Shown piece after piece: positions 9,775 through 20,719 of a stretch of 64,000 nucleotides of DNA. Position 1 is the first letter of the stretch. Each line of letters opens with the position of its first letter. A model generated the notes under the pieces. That model was not told the origin of the DNA, did not search any database, and saw nothing but the letters and a program-made list of their open reading frames with translations. Source of the stretch: Siphonodentalium dalli (taxonomy: Eukaryota; Mollusca; Scaphopoda; Gadilida; Siphonodentaliidae); contig CP136065.1 in NCBI GenBank assembly GCA_032622095.1, positions 58,711,949 through 58,775,948 on the forward strand. The letters are read 5' to 3'. Both the position numbers and the translations under genes were made by a program.

Positions 9775-9912
9775 GCAAAAACCCTGTGCCAATGAATTCT
9801 CTTATATTATATGTGAGTTTCTCATAGGGACCCTCACATATATAAGAGAATACATTGACCTAACAATATTTACCTTGGCCTTGTAAGCCAGTTCATTCTC
9901 TTATATATGCGG
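9775..9912 (+). mobile_element. MITE family B, fragment 3
   Basis: Carries GCAAAAACCCTGTGCCAATG, one foldback (TTATATGTGAGTTTCTCATA type) and CCTTGGCCTTGTAAGCCAG. It is cut at 9912 where family C sequence takes over, so two MITEs were joined by deletion or nesting. Confidence 0.75.
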
Positions 9913-10038
9913 TGCTCCCTTTCTATTATCTGCCGTCTGCTTATATTTCCTGAACATCCCTCCAGATGAATAATAGATCATGCCAATGTATAATTTTATA
10001 GTTGAATGGGAGAATCCATTTAGAAAAGAAAGGGTTAA
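9913..10038 (-). mobile_element. MITE family C, fragment ending at TTAA
   Basis: Reverse family C: TATTATCTGCCGTCTGCTTA, CCTGAACATCCCTCCAGATG, GAATGGGAGAATCCATTTAG, ending AAAGGG|TTAA at 10035-10038. Confidence 0.8.
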
Positions 10039-10099
10039 TTGGTGTGTAATTTCACATGGTTGATTAGCTAGATGGGTGCTCACTACGTATACTCCCCTA

Positions 10100-10345
10100 C
10101 TAACCCTTTCTATACTAAATGAATTCTCCCACCCATTTATAACAGTGTATATTGGACAGGTCTAATATTATTTTGGAGGGGTGTTCAGGATATATAATCA
10201 GACAACAGACATAAAACAGATGATACAAGAGCAGAAGGATTCATATTCAGTGGTGGGAAATGTTCAGATAATAAGTTCAACAAACGACCTATTTTCTGAA
10301 TATTTCCTATTGGAACTACTCGTCAATGAGTATTTATTATAGACA
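10100..10345 (+). mobile_element. MITE family C, copy 1
   Basis: Starts CTAA|CCCTTTCTATACTAAATGAA (TTAA changed to CTAA). It continues with GGTGTTCAGGATATATAATC, GAAATGTTCAGATAATAAGT and GGAACTACTCGTCAATGAGT. The right terminus is decayed (TTATTATAGACAAAA). Confidence 0.85.
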
Positions 10346-10896
10346 AAAAACAATTGAATGTTTACTGTGTTGACTTCATCCATCTGTCTATCCTCTGTGC
10401 ATTTGTATCTCCATCTGCAATCAAAAGTTATTGATAACCCAACCAGGATTATGCAATTAGATTTCAATGGAGGTTTGAAGCAACTAAATAAGTAGAATTG
10501 TGTCCCTTTAGTTTTTACATGGTATCTCAAATATGAGTTAAAAAAATTCTGGCACATGATGGGCATAAAATATTTCAAATAAATTTACAAATACAAGAAA
10601 TATAATACCCATGGCATGCAAAAATTTGGGTTTTCCCTAGTCTGAAAAGCATTCATGTCCAAACTATGGTAGGAGATTGTGGCTGGGTTTTCACTTTTGT
10701 CAGCCTTTCAAATTTTGTGCAAAAAAGTGGGGTAGTGTGGAAAATGTATGTTGAAATGTTGAAAAAGGTATGGCTCGGAAAGTACTCCTACATGGAAAAA
10801 GATGTCGGGAGGGTTGGTCTTCACGACCTTATGCATCATGCTCTTTTGAAATCGCGAATGTTGCGTGGATGTGGTCAAATCTAAACACTGACGCCC
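10346..10896. other. Intergenic, no feature seen
   Basis: No recognisable gene or repeat. Open frames are short and not conserved in any way I can see. Confidence 0.4.
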
Positions 10897-11047
10897 CAAG
10901 CCTTGAAATAGTGTGTCTGTCATTTGCAGAATGAGGTCCCCAGAGGGTGAATTTGGTGATGCTAGCCTGCTATGCGGGGTAGCATCACTAAATTCACCCT
11001 CTGGGGACCTCATTCTGCAAATGACAGACACACTATTTCAAGGCTTG
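10897..11047. mobile_element. Foldback element E, copy 1 (single hairpin)
   Basis: Near-perfect 151-bp palindrome with ends CAAGCCTTGAAATAGTGTGT / ACACACTATTTCAAGGCTTG and inner GAATGAGGTCCCCAGAGGG with its complement. The left and right halves differ at only a few positions near the loop. No 8-bp duplication is visible for this copy. Confidence 0.9.
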
Positions 11048-11466
11048 TTTTTGCATTCTAGAGTTATCCTGCTTTGTTCATCTAAATAACTGAGTTTTTT
11101 GTTCATCCGCTTTGATCACTGGATCTCAGTGAATTTTGTTTTGTAGATTGCTTTTCAGTTTGAGGCCCTTAATTTTGAATTATATCCCCGAATGTGTGTG
11201 AAGTTTGAGCTTGATAGCCCAATAATATTAACAAATATCAACTTGAACAAATATCACCTGAATCGGTTGATATTATATGTTGTATGAGGTTATCTTAACA
11301 ATCTCTTGATTGAAACAACTTACAACTAATACTGTCAACAAGGGAAGTCTAACCGCATTGAGATACCATCTTTTTGGAATTATTCTCACATGCAATAAAT
11401 TATATGTTTTTAATGTTTTTTCTGATAGGACTTGGTTTGATTTCACTCAGGTCGAGTGCAATCCTG
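11048..11466. other. Intergenic, P-like remnant
   Basis: GCATTCTAGAGTTATCCTGC, GTTTTTTGTTCATCCGCTTTG and ACTGGATCTCAGTGAATTTTG resemble 48195-48290. Otherwise no feature. Confidence 0.45.
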
Positions 11467-11790
11467 AGTTTAGTTTGCTGTCATTTGTAGAATGAGGTCC
11501 CCAGAGGTGAATTTAGTGACGCTATCCCACATACTGGGCTAGAATCACCTAATTCACCCTCTGGGAACCTCATTCTACATGGCCTCATCTGCTATGGGAG
11601 TCATAGACTCAGATTAATGTTTCCAAATGGTGAATATTGTGATGTACACCAATTGGCAACCTCAATATGCAATGTGTTATCTGCAAATTTGATTTAGAGA
11701 TATAGAGAAACTAACCTAAAAAAAGAAATAGAATCTATGTGAAGAAGTTTCTACAATTTGATAATAAAGAAACTTTCCAGAAAAGATGAG
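11467..11790 (+). mobile_element. Foldback element E, copy 2 with middle segment
   Basis: Left foldback (GTCATTTGTAGAATGAGGTC ... AACCTCATTCTAC), then the segment GGCCTCATCTGCTATGGGAG ... AAGAAATAGAATCTATGTGA ... GAAACTTTCCAGAAAAGATG. That segment is also found in E5-E7. The right foldback is missing, replaced by a poly-C run. Confidence 0.75.
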
Positions 11791-11792
11791 AT

Positions 11793-11813
11793 CCCCCCCC
11801 CCCCCCCCCCCCC
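11793..11813 (+). repeat. Poly-C tract (21 C)
   Basis: Uninterrupted run of 21 cytosines at the broken edge of E2. Length may be unreliable. Confidence 0.8.
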
Positions 11814-12318
11814 TGTGTCTAGTGTGATATAATTTCATCAACTTGTGACATGATAAATGCAGTCTGGTTCCATCACGATTTGTTTAGCGGCTGATTGATT
11901 GAGGCATGTCAGTCATACCATGCCTCTACAAAACAAAACAAATGTGGACATTAGCAGTATGGTGTATACATATCTAGTTGTGTAATAAACAATATAAGAA
12001 TGGATAATAATTGTTCTATAATTCCCACCGTGTCACAAACACGATGTCAACTGGAAAATTATGGTTCAATGCAGCTAATAATCTCATGACGAAGCCGAAT
12101 GATATCTCCACAAGAAGCACAGTCAGACATTGTGGAATAGAAATAATTGAACATGATAATACCAGTTAGAAACACACATAAATATATCTTTCAAAGTTGA
12201 AGGAAATAACTGAAAAGTAAAGCATAAAATTAGAAACAGTCCATTTGAGCCGGGATCTGTATGAGCCGAGGCCCGCATATCCTAAGTCCCAATGGGACAG
12301 TTACACCTCTAGTTATCT
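11814..12318. other. Intergenic, no gene
   Basis: Ends with a family P tail (CCCAATGGGACAGTTACACCTC at 12286-12307). No other feature recognised. Confidence 0.45.
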
Positions 12319-12795
12319 TTAAAGGTACTCAATCCAATCAGACGCTCCTAAATTACTATTTCCTTGGCTTCGGGGGTAAAAAATATTTGATTCGAGTCGA
12401 CGAACCCACCCATCAAAGCTCAGAGTGATTAGATATTGATGTTTGAAATGTGCTGTTTCTATTGTTTGTGGCCTAATCTTTGCGATTACCACGTACTAAA
12501 AACGGACAAATTGCGGTTGTAAGATGGATAACTCTGAAATCAAGTGATTACTATTAACAATAATAACTACTTGAATTTAGAGTTATCCATCTTACAACAG
12601 CAATTTGTCCGTTTTTAGCATGTGGTACTCGAAAAGATTGGGCCACAAACAATAGAAACAGCACATTTCAAACATCGATATCTAATCACTCTGAGCTTTG
12701 ATGGGTGGGTTCCTCGATTCGAATCAAATATTTTTTAACCCCGAATCCAAAGAAATAGTAATTTAGGAGCGTCTGATCGGATTGAGTACCTTTAA
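12319..12795. mobile_element. MITE family K, copy 1 (TTAA-flanked palindrome)
   Basis: TTAA lies at 12319-12322 and 12792-12795. The ends are AGGTACTCAATCCAATCAGA and TCGGATTGAGTACCT. About 469 bp fold back through AACCCACCCATCAAAGCTC, ACTAAAAACGGACAAATTG and ATGGATAACTCTGAAATCAA. No transposase. Confidence 0.9.
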
Positions 12796-13093
12796 TAGAG
12801 GAACATTTGGGATAACTAAAACAAAACAGAAACACTTGAAATTGTGATTAATTTTAGAAATTTGTATGTCCTTCTAATATTTTTTGCTGGTCCATACAAT
12901 CATGATCTTGATTTAATACCATGCCTGAGCCATAATTGGCTATAATGCACCCTGTGGAGAGTTAGGCTGTAAGTTGGACTGTTGTACTGTCCGCAGTTGA
13001 AAGTTCGCACTCGTATTCCTCTTGTATTAGATTCCACTGTGGATTTGTCTGAGGGAAGAATGAATTTCGATATTCAATGTAATTGCACTCTAT

Positions 13094-13217
13094 TACAGTA
13101 ATGCCCTAAATAATCGACTCCTTAACCACAGCAGAATTATGGGTAACTTTTCAGTATTTAGTCGGAAATATGGCTTGTTGCCATTCATCGGAAAGCTCGA
13201 TTATTTAGGGCATTACA
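13094..13217 (+). mobile_element. MITE family G, copy 1 (collapsed)
   Basis: TACAGTAATGCCCTAAATAA, then ACCACAGCAGAATTATGGG and CATTCATCGGAAAGCTCG, then an abrupt right end ATTATTTAGGGCATTACA. Most of the right arm is deleted compared with G3. The TA/CAGTA end suggests Tc1/mariner-like. Confidence 0.8.
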
Positions 13218-13253
13218 TAGCTCACAGGTATCCAGATTATTTGATGTTGTTCC

Positions 13254-14075
13254 ACTAAGTTTTTAGAATAAAATCTGTCAAATTTAGTCTGTGTTTAGTT
13301 TTGAATTTGTCTGCTGGTGTGGCTGGCAGTGACCCTTCTACTCTCTTTGCAAACAATGTCAGCCTATGATTTTTTTTCCTCTCTTCAAGACTATCTATCT
13401 CCGTATCATAAACCATTCAACTTTCAGCTCCTTCCTGCTTTGAGTGATAGTCACCTGTTATAAATATGGCGGCCTTTATTTGAATTTTCTCAAGGGTATC
13501 GATATCTTTTTGCAGATATGGGTCCCATATTTCATTTCATCTGTTGCCACTACTAATGACAGATATGAAAGTTACTTTGATTTGGTTGCAGCTCTTCTCA
13601 AGTTTCGTCACGGAAATCCTAGTATTGGGTGACTTTTGATGTGGTGGCTCCATTTCATGTCTGGGCAGTTGATGTCACCGCATTTAATCATGTTCTTGTG
13701 TTGTTTCCCTTGGAGTTTGTCATGGATAGTGTCGAGCTCTTTTATATCTGCCTCATTTCTATCTGCTCTATAAAAGGCAGCAACGAAGATGTCTTTGTTT
13801 ATGTTAATAGTAAATTTTATCCATTCCACCTCACAGTTTGTAACTAGGTTGGTTCTTTCAGTTGCTAACATTTTATGTGTTGCAATAAAGACTCCTCCAC
13901 CGAGTGTGACCTTGTCTTTTATGTATGCAATATTTTCATGCTTTAATACCTTTGAGCCATGATTCTGTCCCAACAATGAGATCTGGTTTAACGTAATTTA
14001 CAACTATGGCAGGTTCTGCTCCGTTCGTTACAATGATCCTACAGTTTGCTGTTAGTATGGAAAATTATTTGGCAG
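13254..14075 (-). pseudogene. Non-LTR retrotransposon relic (endonuclease + C-terminal tail)
   Basis: Minus-strand remains of a target-primed retrotransposon polyprotein. Near 13935-14060 is the APE-type endonuclease motif block DLIVGTESWLKG. After a frameshift, 13608-13976 gives GGGVFIATH, VEWIKFTI, VAAFYRADRNE and KCGDINCPDMKW, the GDxN.P site of these endonucleases. Next, 13254-13560 encodes a different part: WDPYLQKDIDTLEKIQIKAA and, after a stop, EERKKNHRLTLFAKRVEG. This resembles the C-terminal end after the reverse transcriptase. The reverse transcriptase itself is deleted. It is broken by stops and frameshifts. The clade is probably within the Jockey/CR1 group, which is inference. Confidence 0.85.
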
Positions 14076-14309
14076 TTTTCTTTTGAATTTCTGCTCCATA
14101 TTAACAATACCTTGACGTGTGAATCCTCTCCTTGTTGTTTCTGTTTTTCCTGGCTGGACTACTTGCATGTAATGGCTCGATTACTGATAAATTGGAGAGG
14201 CGGTCATTAACAAGGCTTGAATCTTTGAAATATTATTTGGCCATTCGAAATAAACTGGACATTGTTCAGTGTGGCCACCGACAGCAGAAACCATGCCTCA
14301 CCCTTCTCT

Positions 14310-14390
14310 TCCCGCACTGCAAGGCTGGAAAATATTGTAGCCACCCAACAGAAGAATAAAAATGTTCAGAGATTTTCAACACCTCCTCAC
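14310..14390. repeat. Dispersed/tandem segment R, first copy
   Basis: CTGGAAAATATTGTAGCCACCC and CACCTCCTCACGCC match 15285-15365 and 15705-15745. It abuts MITE B4. Confidence 0.55.
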
Positions 14391-14652
14391 GCCTTTCACG
14401 ACTAGAGCTTTCTGAAATTTGCTAAAACCCTGAGCCAATGCATTCTCTTATATATGCAAGTCTCCCATAGGGAGCCTCACATATATAAGAGAATATATTG
14501 GCCTAACAATATTTATCTTGACCTTGTAAGCGAGAGCATTCTCTTAGATATGCGAGGCACATAATATGGGAGACTCGTATATATAGAGAATGTACTGGCA
14601 CAGGATCTTTAATGCTGCATCAGCGCTCTTCCCATCATGAAAAGGTTGATGT
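14391..14652 (+). mobile_element. MITE family B, copy 4
   Basis: Carries CTTTCACGACTAGAGCTTTC (degraded left end), two foldbacks (GCAAGTCTCCCATAGGGAGCC and a decayed GCGAGGCACATAATATGGGA), GGATCTTTAATGCTGCATCA and CATCATGAAAAGG. The TTAA sites are lost. Confidence 0.8.
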
Positions 14653-14689
14653 GTGCTGTTTTGTAAGCATGGATATGGATATATGTTAT

Positions 14690-15870
14690 GAATAAAGTTA
14701 CGATAGGTTAATGGTAATGTAAGAGTTTTATTGGATCGTCATTGTATAAATGTAGAGTCTACTATCATGTACAGTAATGCCCTAAATAATCGACTCCTTA
14801 ACCACAGCAGAATTATGGGTAACTTTTCAGGATTTAGTCGTAAATATGGCTTGTTGCCATTCATCGGAAATCTCATTTTCAAAAGAAGGTTATTAAATAC
14901 CCACATCCTGCCTATTAGGTCGGCAATAATATTCCATGTAACACCTTACACCGCTCTATATATAGTCAAACATAATGTAGAGCCTGTAGTATGGCCCCCG
15001 CATGGAGCAGCTGAAATTTTATGGCCAGTTTGCAGAAACCTTGACTAAACTGGAAAACTTAAAAATACGGTACATTTGGAAGAAATAAAACAAAGCAAAT
15101 TTTTTTTTATAAATTGTGATTAATTGAGAGAAATTTGTAAGACTTTCGCCATTTTATATTCCAATTTTTTTTTTACCAATCCATTGTACATAAATTTGGC
15201 CATTATCAAGGATTTAGATATTTTCGATATAAACTCCAGAAATCACAAGATCTGCCCCTCCTTTTCCCTTTCCCTTCCCTTACTGCCACGCTGGAAAATA
15301 TTGTTGCCACCCAAAAGGAACACCAAAATAATTCCAGAGAATTCCACCACCCCCTCATGCCCTGAGAATGTGTGCTGTTTGAAAGCAATGTTATAAGCAT
15401 TGCCAGATGGGAATGAAGTTCCAGGATACAGAAGGTTAATGGTAATATAGGAGATTTATTGGATCATCCTCTATAAACCTGTAACATTGTAGAGCCTGTA
15501 GTATGTCCCTGTATGGGGCAGCTGAAATTTATTGGCCATTACTGAAGTTGTTTGGCCAGTTTGCAGAAATCTTGACTAAACTGGAAAAACCAAAATAGGG
15601 GAACATTTGAAAGAAATCAAAGAAAGCAAATTTGTATACACCCTGCAACAAGTTGTGGAGGGGTAATCTGGAATCAGCTTGTCCATCAGCTTGTCTCAAA
15701 TCAACACCAAAAAGAGTTCCAGAGAATTCAGCCACCCCCTCATGCCCTTAGAATGTGTGCTGTGTTGTAAGCATTGTTATAAGCATTGCCAGCAGGGAAT
15801 GAAGTTCCGGGATGCAGAAGGTTAACAGTAATATGGGAAATTTATTGGATCGTCCTCTATAAACCTGTAA
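14690..15870 (+). repeat. Segment R, three diverged tandem copies
   Basis: GAATGAAGTTCCRGGATRCAGAAGGTTAA, GTTTATTGGATCGTCCTCTA, GTAGAGCCTGTAGTATG and CAGTTTGCAGAAA.CTTGAC recur with spacings of roughly 400-500 bp (14700-15110, 15370-15640, 15750-15870). No coding sense. G2 is inserted in the first copy. Confidence 0.6.
14770..14873 (+). mobile_element. MITE family G, half copy 2
   Basis: TACAGTAATGCCCTAAATAA to CATTCATCGGAAATCTC, left arm only. The right arm is absent. Confidence 0.8.
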
Positions 15871-16094
15871 CAGAATGTTATTAGCAAGGCGACAATTTTA
15901 TTAGCATGTTCTCCGTAAATCCTATTTGTCCTGGTTTGTCAGAAAAAAATGTGCTGAATCGTAGGAATCTAAGTAGTGCCCTCTAGTGGTGACTTTATAT
16001 AGTGATCAGATTTAAGAAGCTTTATTCTGCTAACTGTTAACATTTCATAACTCGGGGATCATGGCCATATTCAAAGAAGTGATATTAAATGGAC

Positions 16095-16266
16095 TGGTGC
16101 GTCCCGGTGAATGGGTCTCAATTGATTTAGTAGAGCTGTATTATGGGACACCTGAAAGCATTGAGTTCTAAGCTGTTATTGATAGAGACATATCCAAAGC
16201 AATGTTAACTATCACACTGTTGTGTTCTGGACAATTGGAATGTTGTGTTAACCCCTGTATTTGCAT
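16095..16266 (+). repeat. Duplicated ~170-bp segment, copy 1
   Basis: From TGGTGCGTCCCGGTGAATGG to ACCCCTGTATTTGCAT, nearly identical to 16557-16723. The intervening 290 bp is unique, so this looks like a recent local duplication. Confidence 0.9.
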
Positions 16267-16556
16267 GGCTATATTTTGACCCTAAAAATAAAAAAACTAC
16301 AAAATTTAATCATGGCATCTTCGGAACATTTGTTCATTGTGCCACTGTTGTAGATATATAATAAATTGTATGTAATACCTCGAAACATAATGTACTGTGC
16401 CAAGAAGATGTGTATAAAGTGAAATTTTGAATTAAATTGGCATAGAGGTGCCTCATTTCAGTATTGATAGTCAAGGCCAATTTACAAAAAAAAACTATTT
16501 CAGGCATGTACATGTAGCTACATCTTCAAACATTTGGGTTCATTGAGAAGTTATAG

Positions 16557-16723
16557 TGGTGCATCCCGGTGAAAAGGGTCTCAATTGATTTAGTAGAGCT
16601 GTATTATGGGACACCTGAAAGCATTGAGTTCTAAGCTGTTATTGATAGAGACATATCCAAAGCAATGTTAACTATCACACTGTTGTGTTCTAGACAATGT
16701 TGTGTTAACCCCTGTATTTGCAT
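16557..16723 (+). repeat. Duplicated ~170-bp segment, copy 2
   Basis: Matches 16095-16266 with a few substitutions and a short deletion (GTTCTAGACAATGTTGTG against GTTCTGGACAATTGGAATG). Confidence 0.9.
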
Positions 16724-16930
16724 TACCTAAAGTTTAATTTTCAAAGTGTTTCATTTGTTTCTTCAATGACACCCAGGTATTTTATGAGTCTGGGGAAGCT
16801 AATTAGTATTCATGATGCAGACAAACCAGAATGCAGAACAAATAGTTTTTCGTTTCTTTGATACTTGTTTGAAAACTTTCCTAATAGCTTATAAATGTTT
16901 ATAAACGGAAAAATACATTTTCTGTTTTTA

Positions 16931-17235
16931 TACCCCCTCCCCCCCCCCCCCTCCGCATCAAGTTGTGGGGGGGGGGTATACTGGAATCAGCTTGCCCGTC
17001 CTTCCATCCGTCCATGGATGCAATTTTGTCCAAGCTTTTATTTCTACATTTTTTGGTAATTTTTTTTTAAACTTTGCACAGATATATAGTACCATGGGAA
17101 CCTGTGCACCTACGATTATGAGGTCTGTCCAACTTTTTTGTATGGAGTTATCCCCCTTTTTCAACAAGAAATTTTCGATATGGGTGGTATACTTAGTCCC
17201 ACCTGGGACAGGCCCATGATGGCCGCCCATCTCTA
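16931..17235 (+). repeat. Repeat family P, full copy
   Basis: C-rich/G-rich start, GGTATACTGGAATCAGCTTG, CCGTCCTTCCATCCGTCCATGG, CAGATATATAGTACCATGGG, GAGTTATCCCCCTTTTTCAA, ending CACCTGGGACAGGCCCATGA. The middle is open on both strands but shared among all copies, so I treat it as repeat. Confidence 0.8.
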
Positions 17236-17375
17236 GTTCACATTTTGTGTCATTTAGCAGTGAATTAGGGATGATAAAACGTTCTGAATCATGATCACAT
17301 CATTTAGGCCAGTTTTTGTTGTCCCCAGTTACTTGTGCAATTTGCCTATAAAATTGCGTCATGAAAGTAGTACTA

Positions 17376-17445
17376 ACCTAATAAAGATACATTGACCTAA
17401 TAAAGATACATTGACCTAATAAAGATACGTTGACCTAATAAACTT
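17376..17445 (+). repeat. 19-bp tandem repeat, about four copies
   Basis: Unit ACCTAATAAAGATACATTG, with one copy reading GATACGTTG and the last diverging into ACTTAACATT. Confidence 0.9.
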
Positions 17446-17633
17446 AACATTAACAAAGTTGGCTTTATGTTGGCATTGGAGGTTGTGAGCAGTGGATAAA
17501 TTAATTTATTTGCATCTGTGTACATTATTATATGTGATTTATATTTTTTAACGAAAAGCACCTCTGGTGGCTAAAAAGTTTCACAAATAATTACATGTAA
17601 TTTGAATCGAAGATGTCTTTTGTAAACGTCAGA

Positions 17634-17958
17634 TTAAAGGTACTCAATTCGATCAGATGCTCCTAAATTACTATTTCTTTGGCTTTGGGGGTAAAAAATA
17701 TTTGATTCGAGTCGAGGAACCTACCCATCAAAGCTCAGAGTGATCAGATATCGATTTTTGAAGTTTATTATTTCAATTGTTTTTGGGCCACAAGCACAAG
17801 GAAGCATGGTGTCAAATGGACGGTCTTGCAGATAAAGATGGATAACTCTGAAATCAAGTGGTTATTATTAGGTTCCTCGACTCGAGTCAAATATTTTTTA
17901 CCCCCCAAGCCAAAGAAATAGTAATTTAGGAGCGGCTGATCAGATTGAGTACCTTTAA
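17634..17958. mobile_element. MITE family K, copy 2, nested in Q1
   Basis: TTAA lies at 17634-17637 and 17955-17958. The ends are AGGTACTCAATTCGATCAGA and GATCAGATTGAGTACCT. It is shorter than K1: the right arm is mostly deleted after ATCAAGTGGTTATTATTAGG. Q2 keeps the empty site TCAGGTTAATAGG at 43818-43830. Confidence 0.92.
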
Positions 17959-18194
17959 CATGTTATCTTAAAACCTAATTTAATAATTTCATATAAATGT
18001 ACTTAATAGCTCTAGCCATAAACTAAGTTGTGAATTTCCATTTACAAGACGTAATCAATTTAATTGTTGGTTAATAGATTGGGCAATTCGTGACACACAT
18101 TCCTGTAAAAAATTATGTTGATACGGGGTGTGAACTCAAGCCACTCAGTGATTATACAATAAAATTAATGAGTAACTGCGACTAGTATGCATGT

Positions 18195-18692
18195 ATATTT
18201 ACACACTAAGTGTTGTCATCACTAAATCCAGCATTCTGATTGGTCGGCGCCCACGTGGCTAGTTGCAGTTATTTCTCGGTGAATGCGCAACGCCTCATAA
18301 CACCAAGCTCATAACACCATCGATACGTCATTGTGTTTGGAAAGACGAACGCGTAATGTTTTGGGCGCATTTGGACTCGCGCAGGATTGACTTAATACAT
18401 CATCGGGTTTCAATATGAAGAGAAATTGTTCCTATTAACTTTTGCCAATGGTGCTATTGGGTATTTTGGGCTGATCTTGTCACGATACACTTTTCGATTT
18501 AAATACATTTACAAAAGTGGCTTTTTCGCTAAATGTATATAAATATAAGGATTAACTGTCATGTGGACTATTTTTATGGAGATGTAACCGTGAGGTAAGT
18601 GGTCATAACTTGTATGTAAAACCCTTCGGGTTTTACACAAGTTATGTCCACTTACATCTCCATAAAAACAGTCCACATGACAGTTAATCCTT
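18195..18692. mobile_element. Insert in Q1 with a long terminal hairpin
   Basis: Absent from Q2 between GTATGCAT and ATAACATTTATTTG. It contains CATTCTGATTGGTCGGCGCC and, at 18549-18692, a long foldback: GGATTAACTGTCATGTGGAC ... ACCCTTCGGGTTTTAC ... GTCCACATGACAGTTAATCC. Class unknown. Confidence 0.65.
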
Positions 18693-18989
18693 ATATAACA
18701 TTTATTTGATACATTTGCCTGAAAACTACAAACATATCTCGATGACGAGCGTTTTATTTTTGCATTCTGGCTTATCTGCCATCTGTAACATTACTTCTTA
18801 CTCAGCAGAAAGTCAAATAATGGAAATCTGGTTACCTTATTCTACAAGGTAGATAATATACAAACCAACAACAACATTGGAGTACAGTACCCCTTTAACA
18901 TCATCAATTGAACCAGAATGAAGTCATGCTGTACATTTAATTAAGGCTGACTGCTATATCTACAGCATTGAATATGTAGCCATATTGAT

Positions 18990-20045
18990 AATCTGGCGGG
19001 ATATGTTTAGTTTGTTCTACCTGTTTGCCTTGAAAGTGAAAATATGTCTTGTGTGTGTGCGTGCGTATCAGATACTCTCAACATCAAAATTTATAAATTA
19101 AATATTTCAGCTGTGTCCAAGCTTGCACAGAATTATGTAAAATTTGTACCTTTTGTGGGTAATATTAGATTGCGGGTGAAAGTAAATTTCGTTTATTCTA
19201 CTTGTTTGCCTTGAAAGTGAGAACACGTCCTGTGTGTGTGTATCAGATACTCTCAACATCAAAATTTATAAATAAAATATTTCAGCTGTGTCCAAGCTTG
19301 CACAGAGTTTATTAGAATTGTACCTGTCCTGTGTAATATTAGATTGTGGGTGAAACGTTGTTTCGTTTGTTCTACGTGTTTGCCTTGAAAGAGAGAATGT
19401 GTCTTGCTTATTTATCAAATACCCTCAAATCGTAAATTTATAAATTAAATATTTCAGCTGTGTCCAAGCTTGCACAGAGTTTATTAAAATTGTACAATTC
19501 CTGGGTAATATTAGATTGCGGGTGAAAGTAAATTTCGTTTATTCTATTTGTTTGCCTTGAAAGTGAGAATACGTCTTGTGTGTGTGTCAGATACTCCCAA
19601 CATCGTAAATTTATAAATTAAAAATTTCAGCTGTGTTCAAGCTTGCACAGAATTTTATAAAATTTGTACCTTTCCTGTGTAATATTAGATTGCGGGTGAA
19701 AGTCTGTTTCGTTTGGTCTACGTGTTTGCCTTGAAAGAGAAAATGTGTCTTGCGTGCGTATCAGATACTCTCAACATCGTGAATTTATAAATTAAAATTT
19801 TCAGCTGTGTTCAAGCTTGCACAGAATTTTATAAAATTTCTACCTTTTCTGGGTAATATTAGATTGCGGGTGAAAGTAAATTTCGTTTATTCTTCTTGTT
19901 TGCCTTGAAAGTAAGAATACGTCTTGTATGTGTGTACATGTATCAGGTTCTCTCAACATCGTAAATTTACAAATTAAATATTTCAGCTGTGTCCAAGCTT
20001 GCAAAGAGTTTATAAAATTTGTAGTTTTCCTGTTTGATTACAGGT
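18990..20045 (+). repeat. Tandem array of six ~175-bp units
   Basis: Each unit has TTTGCCTTGAAAG (about 19024, 19205, 19379, 19551, 19725, 19900), TATCAGATACTCTCAACATC, TTCAGCTGTGTCCAAGCTTG and GGTAATATTAGATTGCGGGT. Moderately diverged, non-coding. Confidence 0.92.
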
Positions 20046-20135
20046 GAAAGTATGCACTGAAGCACTCGACAAATATTGAAATATCATGACACCATTATCT
20101 AACAAGGCAAACATATAACGTCGATATGACTTGGT

Positions 20136-20315
20136 TGTCTGTCGTTTGCAAAATGAGGTCATGAGGTTCCCAGAGGGTAAATTTAGTGACTATCCCACAC
20201 AGCAGGCTAGCATCAGTAACTTTACCCTCTGAGAACCTCACTCTACTGAGGCCTCAACTGATATGGGAGACCTATGATCATATTGAATTTCCCCAGTTGA
20301 AGTTGGTGATGTTCA
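20136..20315 (+). mobile_element. Foldback element E, copy 3
   Basis: GTCTGTCGTTTGCAAAATGAG, GGTTCCCAGAGGGTAAATTTA and its complement, GGCCTCAACTGATATGGGAG. It is truncated by MITE A2 at 20320. Confidence 0.75.
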
Positions 20316-20319
20316 CCCA

Positions 20320-20719
20320 TTAACCCTTTACCCAACAGAAGGGCCCTGTGCCAATGCATTCTCTTATATATGCGAGTCGACCATAGGTCGCCTCGCATAT
20401 ATAAGAGAATGCATTGGCTTGACACATTAAAAATTATAAAATTGTTAAAGAATGTAAGAAAGAATGGTAAAAAGTGTTAAAAAAAGATTTTTTTTAGGCC
20501 AATGCATTCTCTTATATATGCGAGGCGACCTATGGTCGACTCGCATATATAAGAGAATGCATTGGCACAGGGTATAACTGTAACTACCACAATGTGGTCA
20601 AGGAGCCGGTTCCAATGATATCCATATTTGTATGGTTCTATTGAGACAGACCGAAGATATTTTAGGCTGTTGAAGCTTTATTTGGCCGGTTTTGGCCGGT
20701 TTGTTGGGTAAAGAGTTAA
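20320..20719 (+). mobile_element. MITE family A, copy 2
   Basis: TTAA lies at 20320-20323 and 20716-20719. The ends are CCCTTTACCCAACAGAAG and TGTTGGGTAAAGAG. Two hairpins are present as in A1. Confidence 0.95.

Larger units (their letters stand above)
17583..18898 (+). mobile_element. MITE family Q, copy 1, with two nested insertions
   Basis: Matches Q2 (43704-44255) in three blocks: 17583-17633, 17959-18194 (GTTGATACGGGGTGTGAACT, GCCACTCAGTGATTATACAA) and 18693-18898 (GCATTCTGGCTTATCTGCCA, AATGGAAATCTGGTTACCTT). The right end GTACAGTACCCCT|TTAA is intact at 18895-18898. The interruptions are K2 and a hairpin-bearing insert. Confidence 0.8.

Noticed and set aside
10708-11031. 107-codon minus-strand frame
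   Set aside because: Its larger part is the palindromic element E1; the rest has no recognisable motif.
16958-17230. Overlapping frames on both strands in repeat P
   Set aside because: Both strands are open because the repeat is stop-poor; the same text occurs in other P copies with stops and shifts.
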